DNA from: JBEKTW01 sp963727845
Lineage (GTDB): Bacteria; Bacteroidota; Ignavibacteria; UBA10030; SZUA-254
Reading direction: 5' to 3'
Assembly (NCBI GenBank): GCA_963727845.1
Contig: CAVSHI010000003.1
Coordinates: forward strand, 1,116,001-1,180,000
DNA length: 64,000 bases
The notes under the pieces are model-generated. The model saw nothing but the letters and a program-made list of their open reading frames with translations. It did no database searches and was not told the origin of the DNA. Positions 58,467 to 64,000 of the stretch are shown here, in pieces. A program made the translations under genes and the position numbers. Numbering within the stretch: the first letter of the stretch is position 1; each line of letters opens with the position of its first letter.

Positions 58467-60473
58467 ATGCAGATTTCGGTCATCATCGTCAACTACAATG
58501 TTCGCCGGCTCCTTGAAAGTGCGCTGACCTCGGTCAATAAAGCGATGGTCGGACTTTCAGGGGAGGTCGTCGTCGTTGACAATGCTTCCGACGACGGGAG
58601 CGTGGAGATGGTGCGCGAGAAATTCCCCGGGGTGAAGATCATCGCCCTTGACCGTAACATCGGATTTGGCAGAGCCAATAATCTGGCGGTGCGGGAGTCC
58701 TCGGGAGAGCATCTGTTGTTCCTGAATCCCGACACGATCGTGCAGGAAAACACAATCAACGTGATGCTTGATTTCTTCGAGCAGCACCCGGGAGCCGGAC
58801 TGGGAGGGTGTAAAATCCTCAATCCGGATGGGACCTTGCAGCTTGCATGCCGGCGGAGTTATCCCACGCCCTGGGTTGCGCTGACGAAAATGGTCGGCCT
58901 CGGATCGCTTTTTCCCCATTCCCCGATGTTTGCCCGGTACAACCTTTCCTACCTTGATGCCGATGAATCGTATGAAGTCGACGCGGTCAGCGGGTCGTTC
59001 CTGTTTGTGCGGCGCAACGTATTCGAAAGCGCCGGAGGATTTGACGAAGAGTTTTTCATGTACGGCGAGGACCTCGACCTGTGTTATCGCGTGAAGAAAA
59101 GCGGATGGAAAATATACTACGTGCATTCAACGCAGATCATCCACTACAAAGGAGAGAGCGTCCGTCGCAGCGATATCGATGACGTTGCACTTTTTTACGA
59201 AGCGATGCGCATCTTCGTTCGCAAGCACGTCACGCAGAGAGTGGTTACCGATGCGATCCTCCGCGCGGGGATAGCGGTGCGCGAGTGGATAGCGTTCTTC
59301 GCCAGGATTGCAAGGCCGCTCCGTGCCGCGGCACTGGATTTCCTGCTCGTGATCGTCTCACTGTTCTTCGCTGCATGGCTGAGATTCGGAGAGTTCCTCC
59401 GATTTCCGGCGTACGCCTATCCGGCTATCACGACCGTCCCGGGACTCGTTATACTGGCGTCCTTGTATGCTCTTGGTGTGTACACGACGCGCAAGCTCTC
59501 GATTTCCCGTGCGGCCGGCTCGGTGCTTATCGGTTACATTATTCTGTCGGCGCTCACATTTTTCTTCAAGCAGTACGCCTTCAGCCGGTTGATTGTTTTG
59601 ACCTCGGGTTTCACTGCCCTGTTCCTGCTGCCGGGCTGGAGATTGCTGGTCAGGATGCGAACGCATACGACAGGCACCAGCCATCGGAGTTTGTTCGGGC
59701 GCCCGACGCTCATTGTCGGCACCGATGCGTCGGGCCAGGAAGTGTTGCGCAAACTCCGGGCACGTATTGACGACGGCTACGACGTTGTCGGGTTCATCGA
59801 CGTCAATCATAAGCGCATCGGGGAAAAGGTGGCAGGAGTTGAAATTCTCGGCAGTATTGATAATATTAGGAAAGTCATCCAGGAGCAGAGGGTGTCCGAA
59901 ATCATTTTTTCGACAAATACCCTGCCGTATGCGGATATTCTTTCGATTATCGAGCGGACCAAAAACCGGTCGGTGAATTTTCGCCTCGTGCCGAGCAGTC
60001 TCGACGTTATCATCGGCAAGACGCACATCGACGAGCTCAACGACATCCCGCTTGTCGATATTGAGTACAACATTCACAAGCCGGTGAATCGTTTGGTCAA
60101 GCGTTTTTTTGACCTGGTCTGTTCGATTTGTCTGCTGGTCTCCGTGTATCCTCTTGCGGCAGTCAGGCGGCGGTTGGGAGAATCGATGGATGGGTTTGGG
60201 AACAAAGTGCTGCCGCTCCCCCGGGTATTGCGGGGAGAGATGAGTCTTGTGGGACCGCCCGGCCGCAACCAGCCTGACTCGCGCGAAGGAACCGTTGCAC
60301 CGCAGCGGTATCTTGGAAAAGCCGGTCTCACCGGGCTCGCCCAGATTCATGAGAACGATGAGCTCACGGCCGAGGAAGTCGAAAGATATAACTTGTATTA
60401 CGCAAAGAACCAGTCTCTGTGGCTGGATGTACAGATACTCTTGAAATCAATTCATCTCATGACTAAACGTTAG
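58467..60473 (+). CDS. GT2 glycosyltransferase fused to a degenerate polyprenyl-phosphate sugar transferase
   Basis: A 668-residue fusion. Residues 1-245 are a rhamnosyl-type GT2 (VSVIIVNYN-like start ISVIIVNYNVRRL, VVVVDNASDDGSVEM, LFLNPDT, FMYGEDLDLCYRVKKSGWKIYYVHS). Residues 285-400 hold membrane helices, 410-530 a CoA-binding-like domain (PTLIVGTDASGQEVLRKLRARIDDGYDVVGFIDV). From about 540 comes a sugar-transferase remnant: VKRFFDLVCSICLLVSVYPLAA, MSLVGPPGRNQPDS where MSLVGPRPE is expected, and a weak LTGLAQI. The KFRSM and D-E-x-P-Q-L catalytic segments are missing (about 60 residues). The GT2 should be active; the transferase part is probably inert. Confidence 0.85.
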   Translation: MQISVIIVNYNVRRLLESALTSVNKAMVGLSGEVVVVDNASDDGSVEMVREKFPGVKIIALDRNIGFGRANNLAVRESSGEHLLFLNPDTIVQENTINVMLDFFEQHPGAGLGGCKILNPDGTLQLACRRSYPTPWVALTKMVGLGSLFPHSPMFARYNLSYLDADESYEVDAVSGSFLFVRRNVFESAGGFDEEFFMYGEDLDLCYRVKKSGWKIYYVHSTQIIHYKGESVRRSDIDDVALFYEAMRIFVRKHVTQRVVTDAILRAGIAVREWIAFFARIARPLRAAALDFLLVIVSLFFAAWLRFGEFLRFPAYAYPAITTVPGLVILASLYALGVYTTRKLSISRAAGSVLIGYIILSALTFFFKQYAFSRLIVLTSGFTALFLLPGWRLLVRMRTHTTGTSHRSLFGRPTLIVGTDASGQEVLRKLRARIDDGYDVVGFIDVNHKRIGEKVAGVEILGSIDNIRKVIQEQRVSEIIFSTNTLPYADILSIIERTKNRSVNFRLVPSSLDVIIGKTHIDELNDIPLVDIEYNIHKPVNRLVKRFFDLVCSICLLVSVYPLAAVRRRLGESMDGFGNKVLPLPRVLRGEMSLVGPPGRNQPDSREGTVAPQRYLGKAGLTGLAQIHENDELTAEEVERYNLYYAKNQSLWLDVQILLKSIHLMTKR

Positions 60474-60481
60474 GAATTACA

Positions 60482-61432
60482 TTGCCGAAAGCAGTACTGG
60501 ATTTTGAGAAACCGATTGTAGAGCTGGAACAGAAAATCGAAGAGATGCGAAAGTACTCTGGGAGTCTCGACATTGCGGACGAAATCAAGCATCTCGAGGA
60601 AAAAGTGAATCAACTGCGCCAGAACGTTTTTTCAAAACTCACGCGCTGGCAAAAAGTTCAGCTCGCGCGGCACCCCGACCGGCCGTACACGCTCGATTAC
60701 ATCGCGATGATGACGACGGATTTTATTGAATTGCACGGCGACCGGAATTTTCGTGACGACAAGGCCATTGTCGGCGGTTTCGCGTACATTGCCGGGGAAC
60801 CGGTCATGATTATAGGTCACCAGAAAGGACGCGATACCAAGTCGAATCTCTACAGGAACTTCGGCATGCCCAATCCCGAAGGATACAGGAAAGCACTTCG
60901 GCTTATGAAGCTTGCGGCAAAGTTCAACAGGCCCGTGATCACGATGCTGGATACCCCGGGGGCGTATCCCGGCATTGAAGCGGAAGAGCGAGGTCAGGCC
61001 GAAGCCATCGCCAGAAATCTCTTTGAAATGTCGCATCTCCCGGTCCCCATCATCGTTGCTATTATCGGTGAAGGCGCCTCGGGCGGCGCGCTTGGCATCG
61101 GCATCGGCGACCGCGTTCTCATGATGGAGAACACCTGGTATTCGGTCATCTCTCCGGAGTCCTGCTCCAGCATTCTCTGGCGGAGCTGGGATTACAAGGA
61201 GCAGGCGGCCGAAGCATTGAAGCTGACCGCCGCAGACCTGATCGAACAGCGTGTGATCGACCGCATCGTGCCGGAGCCGCTTGGAGGCGCTCATCGTAAT
61301 CCCCAGCAGGCAGCGGAGATACTGAAGGAAGTTCTCCTTGAAGAGTTGAAAAAATTGAAAAAAATCAAAACGGATAAATTGCTCGAACAGCGGGTAGCTA
61401 AATTCGGAGCGATGGGAGAGTGGGAAGAGTGA
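60482..61432 (+). CDS. accA: acetyl-CoA carboxylase carboxyltransferase subunit alpha
   Basis: A 316-residue subunit transferring CO2 from biotin to acetyl-CoA, the first step of fatty-acid synthesis. Conserved blocks: LDFEKPIVELEQKIEEMR, RHPDRPYTLDYI, ELHGDRNFRDDKAIVGG, GHQKGRDTKSNLYRNFGMPNPEGYRKALRLMKLA, ITMLDTPGAYPGIEAEERGQAEAIA, and GEGASGGALGIGIGDRV. Start is TTG at 60482 (LPKAVLDFEKP translated from fMet), with TAGGAA upstream; no ATG fits before the first conserved block. No accD gene is in the window. It lies directly after the polysaccharide locus. Confidence 0.95.
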   Translation: MPKAVLDFEKPIVELEQKIEEMRKYSGSLDIADEIKHLEEKVNQLRQNVFSKLTRWQKVQLARHPDRPYTLDYIAMMTTDFIELHGDRNFRDDKAIVGGFAYIAGEPVMIIGHQKGRDTKSNLYRNFGMPNPEGYRKALRLMKLAAKFNRPVITMLDTPGAYPGIEAEERGQAEAIARNLFEMSHLPVPIIVAIIGEGASGGALGIGIGDRVLMMENTWYSVISPESCSSILWRSWDYKEQAAEALKLTAADLIEQRVIDRIVPEPLGGAHRNPQQAAEILKEVLLEELKKLKKIKTDKLLEQRVAKFGAMGEWEE

Positions 61433-61433
61433 T

Positions 61434-61500
61434 GCGATTGCGGATTGACGGATTGGGGATGGAGGATTGCGGATTGAGGATTGGGGATTGAAGATTGAGA
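61434..61500. repeat. GGATTG-rich tract left of the four-helix-bundle gene
   Basis: About nine GATTG/GGATTG units follow in 67 nt, with slight variation (GGATGG, AAGATTG). The mirror-image tract with CAATCC units is at 61944-62020 on the other side of the gene. Confidence 0.65.
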
Positions 61501-61534
61501 ACAACACTATGTAAGGAATTGATGGGAGGAGAAA

Positions 61535-61888
61535 ATGGATCCGGAAGAATTGAAGGTAAGGACGAAGAAGTTCGCGCTGAATGTTATGGAATTGACTGAT
61601 AGACTGCCGCATACGAGGAGCGGCGATGTTCTTGGCAGGCAACTGCTACGATCTGCAACGTCAGTGGGGGCGAACTATCGGGCGGCTTGCCGGGCCCGTT
61701 CACGAGCAGATTTTATCTCTAAGGTTTCCATTGTTGAAGAGGAATCTGATGAGTCGATGTACTGGCTCGAGCTTATCGCTGAATCACATCTTTTGTCTCT
61801 GAAAGAGGTCGATCCACTTGTGAAAGAGGCCGATCAACTCACGGCGATGTTCACTGCCTCCGCCAGGACTGCGAAAAGGAACAGGTAA
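61535..61888 (+). CDS. four-helix-bundle (23S rRNA intervening-sequence type) protein
   Basis: A 117-residue helical protein: KFALNVMELTDRLPHTRSGDVLGRQLLRSATSVGANYRAACRARSRADFISKVSIVEEESDESMYWLELIAESHLL is the S23/four-helix-bundle signature. Relatives are encoded in intervening sequences of 23S rRNA genes, and similar bundles help diversity-generating retroelements; the function of free-standing copies is unknown. It has a strong ribosome site (GGGAGGAG, 61524-61531). It is flanked on both sides by GATTG-type tracts in mirrored orientation, suggesting it moves or moved as a cassette between accA and the thioesterase gene. Confidence 0.85.
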   Translation: MDPEELKVRTKKFALNVMELTDRLPHTRSGDVLGRQLLRSATSVGANYRAACRARSRADFISKVSIVEEESDESMYWLELIAESHLLSLKEVDPLVKEADQLTAMFTASARTAKRNR

Positions 61889-61943
61889 TGGTGCTATTGT
61901 TCGTTCAGCGATCAAAAGTTGCCACTGAATACCTCTCCGGGCC

Positions 61944-62020
61944 CAATCCGCAATCCCAAATCGCGCAGGGCCACATTGGCAGTGCAAATCAACAATCAGC
62001 ACTCCGCAATCCACAATCAC
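61944..62020. repeat. CAATCC-rich tract right of the four-helix-bundle gene
   Basis: Reiterated CAATCC, AAATCAACAATCA and CCGCAATCC words fill the gap to the next start codon. Read in reverse complement they are the same GATTG-type words as at 61434-61500, so the two tracts face each other. Confidence 0.6.
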
Positions 62021-62021
62021 G

Positions 62022-62456
62022 ATGGTCATAACCGAGACAAAGATTCGTTCACGGTATGCTGACACCGACCAGATGAAAATGGTGTACTATGCCAAATTCT
62101 TTGAGTATTTCGAACAGGGACGCGCGGACCTTATGAGGAACATCGGCATGCCGTACCCCGAGCTGGAGCAAATGGGGTACTACCTGCCCGTAGTCGAGGC
62201 GCATGCGAGGTATATCAAGGCCGTCCGCTACGACGACGAAGTGGTCGTCAAGACAATACTGAAAGATATGCCACAGGTGAAAATCCGTATTGAGTATGAG
62301 CTGACGAACAATCAAACCGGCGAGAAACTGACCGAAGGATACACAATTCACAGTTTCGTCAGGGCAACAACCGGCAAGCCCACGCGCGCTCCCGACCGGT
62401 TTCTGGAATTGCTCACCGGGCAGTTCAACCGAACTAATTCAGAATCCATCCGTTAA
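62022..62456 (+). CDS. hotdog acyl-CoA thioesterase (YbgC/4HBT family)
   Basis: A 144-residue hotdog-fold protein. RSRYADTDQMKMVYYAKFFEYFEQGRADLMR carries the family Asp of the catalytic region (YADTDQMKMVYY), followed by VVEAHARYIKAVRYDDEVVVKTILKDM and the typical RIEYELTNNQTGEKLTEGYTIHSFV. It hydrolyses acyl-CoA thioesters, with substrate unknown. The ATG lies at the end of the CAATCC tract, with no clear ribosome site, so that tract may have replaced the native leader. Confidence 0.9.
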   Translation: MVITETKIRSRYADTDQMKMVYYAKFFEYFEQGRADLMRNIGMPYPELEQMGYYLPVVEAHARYIKAVRYDDEVVVKTILKDMPQVKIRIEYELTNNQTGEKLTEGYTIHSFVRATTGKPTRAPDRFLELLTGQFNRTNSESIR

Positions 62457-62469
62457 AAGGATTACCGTT

Positions 62470-62637
62470 ATGCTTGCGAAAGAACTTCTCGACATCCTAT
62501 GCTGTCCCCAATGCCACGGCGACCTGCTGTACGAGCCGGCGAAGAATACGCTGACGTGCAAGAAGTGCGCCAAGGTGTACCAGGTAAAAGACGATATTCC
62601 GATCATGCTGCTTGATGACGAAACTGAAACGAAATAG
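62470..62637 (+). CDS. Trm112-family zinc-ribbon protein
   Basis: A 55-residue protein, MLAKELLDILCCPQCHGDLLYE then LTCKKCAKVYQVKDDIPIML, with two CxxC pairs. It matches Trm112/YcaR-type proteins, which bind zinc and activate methyltransferases in some organisms. It begins 13 nt after the thioesterase and its end overlaps the nadC start by 23 nt. It was found by reading the gap between the two genes. Confidence 0.85.
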   Translation: MLAKELLDILCCPQCHGDLLYEPAKNTLTCKKCAKVYQVKDDIPIMLLDDETETK

Positions 62638-63535
62638 CGCGATCGACGGTCTTCTTCGCAGTAACAAGGTGAGCCGGGTTGTCGAAGAGGCGATCATCGA
62701 AGACCTCGGCATGGGCGATATCACCACAGAAGCGATTATTGCCCCCGAAACGATGGGCGGCGCCGAGATTCTTGTGAAAGAATCAGGAATTATTGCAGGA
62801 CTGGAAGTTGCCGCCATGGCATTTAAAGTTGTTGAGCCGGAGCTTTCATTCCATCCGCTGCGGCCGGAGGGAGCCGGCGTCGAACCGGGCACGGTCGTGG
62901 CATCGGTCAGCGGCTCGCTTGCCGGCATCCTGAAGGCCGAGCGCACTGCTCTGAATTTCTTGCAGCGCATGAGCGGTATAGCGACGCTCACGAGGAAGTT
63001 TGTTCAGACCGTCGAAGGAACCGGCGCCAGGATCACCGACACGCGAAAGACCGCCCCCGGTTTGCGCATCCTTGATAAACTTGCCGTTAAGATTGGCGGT
63101 GGCGTGAATCATCGCTTCGGATTGGATGACATGGTCCTCATCAAGGATAATCATATTGCCGCAGCCGGCGGTATCTCGCAGGCGATTGAGCGATGCCTTG
63201 CGTATCTGCAAAACGACAAAACGAACTTGCGCATTGAAGTTGAGACGACAACGCTGGAACAGGTTCGCGAGGCGCTCGGGCACAAAGGAATCCACCGCAT
63301 CATGCTGGATAATTTTTCCATTGAAGACATCAAGCAGGCGGTGCAGTTGGTGGACGCCACACGGCGGGGTTCCAAGTCCGCAGCCGGGCACAACGTCGAG
63401 ATCGAGGTTTCGGGGAATGTTTCACTCGAGAATGTACGTCAGATTGCGGAGGCCGGGGCGGATTTTATCTCGGTCGGAAAACTGACGCACTCCGCCAAAG
63501 CCCTTGATATTTCTCTCGAGATCCTTCCTTCGTAG
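62615..63535 (+). CDS. nadC: nicotinate-nucleotide pyrophosphorylase (carboxylating)
   Basis: A 306-residue enzyme of NAD synthesis that converts quinolinate and PRPP to nicotinate mononucleotide. Motifs: EEAIIEDLGMGDITTEAII, ERTALNFLQRMSGIATLTRKFV, ITDTRKTAPGLRILDKLAVKIGGGVNHRFGLDDMVLIKDNHI, RIEVETTTLEQVREAL, MLDNFS, VEIEVSGNVSLENV. Start ATG 62615 (a TTG at 62612 is also possible) lies inside the Trm112-like gene, so translation is coupled. No nadA or nadB is in the window. Confidence 0.95.
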   Translation: MTKLKRNSAIDGLLRSNKVSRVVEEAIIEDLGMGDITTEAIIAPETMGGAEILVKESGIIAGLEVAAMAFKVVEPELSFHPLRPEGAGVEPGTVVASVSGSLAGILKAERTALNFLQRMSGIATLTRKFVQTVEGTGARITDTRKTAPGLRILDKLAVKIGGGVNHRFGLDDMVLIKDNHIAAAGGISQAIERCLAYLQNDKTNLRIEVETTTLEQVREALGHKGIHRIMLDNFSIEDIKQAVQLVDATRRGSKSAAGHNVEIEVSGNVSLENVRQIAEAGADFISVGKLTHSAKALDISLEILPS

Positions 63536-63567
63536 AACCGATGTTGCTTCCCGAATAAACTCCGAAG

Positions 63568-64000
63568 ATGTTCGATAAAATCAAACGGCTCGGTACCGAC
63601 ACCGCCATTTACGGTATCAGCACGATCCTCGGCCGCTTCCTCAATTTTCTCCTCGTTCCTTTCTACACGAACATCCTGCCGCCCGGGGATTACGGCGTCG
63701 TAGCATACGTATACTCAATCATTGCGTTTATCAATGTCTTGTACTCCTACGGGATGGAGTCGGCATACTTCAAGTACTCTTCGTCGCAGGAAATCGGTTC
63801 GGCGAAGGAGAATTTCAGCACACCATTCCTCTCCTTGCTCGGAACATCGGTCCTCTTTTCGATAGTCATATCGGGGCTTGCTCCGCTTATCGGAGGTCTC
63901 CTGAACCTGCCGGTGAAATTTGAGTCGGTGGTGCTATACTCGGCTGCTATTCTGGCACTTGATGCTCTGGCAATCATCCCGTTTGCCTCGCTCCGGATGG
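63568..64000 (+). CDS. polysaccharide/lipid flippase (Wzx-like), 3' truncated by the window edge
   Basis: The frame from ATG 63568 is open to the right edge (at least 144 residues): MFDKIKRLGTDTAIYGISTILGRFLNFLLVPFYTNILPPGDYGVVAYVYSIIAFINVLYSYGMESAYFKYSS, then further hydrophobic helices. This N-terminus (FLLVPFYTNILPPGDYGVV) is typical of MOP/PST flippases. It is a second flippase besides the one at 45603, 32 nt after nadC and probably in its transcription unit, outside the main polysaccharide cluster. Confidence 0.85.
   Translation, partial: MFDKIKRLGTDTAIYGISTILGRFLNFLLVPFYTNILPPGDYGVVAYVYSIIAFINVLYSYGMESAYFKYSSSQEIGSAKENFSTPFLSLLGTSVLFSIVISGLAPLIGGLLNLPVKFESVVLYSAAILALDALAIIPFASLRM

Overview
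The window reads as a chromosomal piece of a Bacteroidota/Chlorobi-superphylum bacterium, most likely Ignavibacteria-like. The evidence is C-terminal type IX secretion (por) domains of the 'NYPNPFNPxTxI' kind on secreted proteins, a futalosine-type menaquinone pathway, a complete MoxR/BatA-E operon, several parvulin foldases, and mixed starts (ATG, GTG, TTG) in tightly overlapping operons. No rRNA, tRNA or CRISPR array was seen.

Layout. 1-3410: end of an FG-GAP protein, an orphan HicB, two small secreted proteins, and gene-poor DNA full of short palindromic repeats. 3411-11689 (minus strand): futalosine menaquinone genes mqnP-ubiX-ubiD, an mqnE-mqnA gene fusion, a RelB/RelE-type toxin-antitoxin pair lodged inside the operon, mqnC, and a CoA-acylating aldehyde dehydrogenase. 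11817-23291 (plus): three consecutive parvulin-type foldases, a MoxR ATPase, a T9SS subtilisin, a membrane VWA protein and TypA. 23296-26423: a small defence/stress island with a Panacea-antitoxin TA pair abutting a truncated Eco57I-like methylase gene, an HhH-only RadC fragment and a DUF971 gene. 26522-30478: PdxH, a RidA-family protein and a PDZ-membrane-GAF-SpoIIE phosphatase.

30964-39676 is a long Bat operon: MoxR, DUF58, a short BatD-like protein, BatA, BatB, BatC, BatD, BatE. 39782-41259 is a frameshifted secreted glycoside-hydrolase-like gene. 41700-60473 is a surface polysaccharide locus: RmlB, Wza-like export protein, Wzz-like chain-length protein, Wzx flippase, Wzy-like polymerase, FkbM methyltransferase, glycosyltransferases, a fused dehydrogenase/oxidoreductase, an epimerase whose last codon is interrupted by an IS, an initiating phosphoglycosyl transferase, a dolichol-P-mannose-synthase-like enzyme, and a GT2 fused to a degenerate phosphoglycosyl transferase. 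60482-64000: accA, a four-helix-bundle protein between mirrored GATTG-rich tracts, a hotdog thioesterase, a Trm112-like zinc protein, nadC and the start of another flippase.

The most unusual material is between and inside genes. One class is a set of GTAGAGT-linked hairpins, two of which differ by an exact compensatory base-pair change. The other is a set of degenerate, reiterated spacer tracts (GATTG-type, 7-mer, 21-mer, purine/pyrimidine-rich) that flank cassettes, supply a ribosome-binding site, and have apparently entered the ubiD reading frame.
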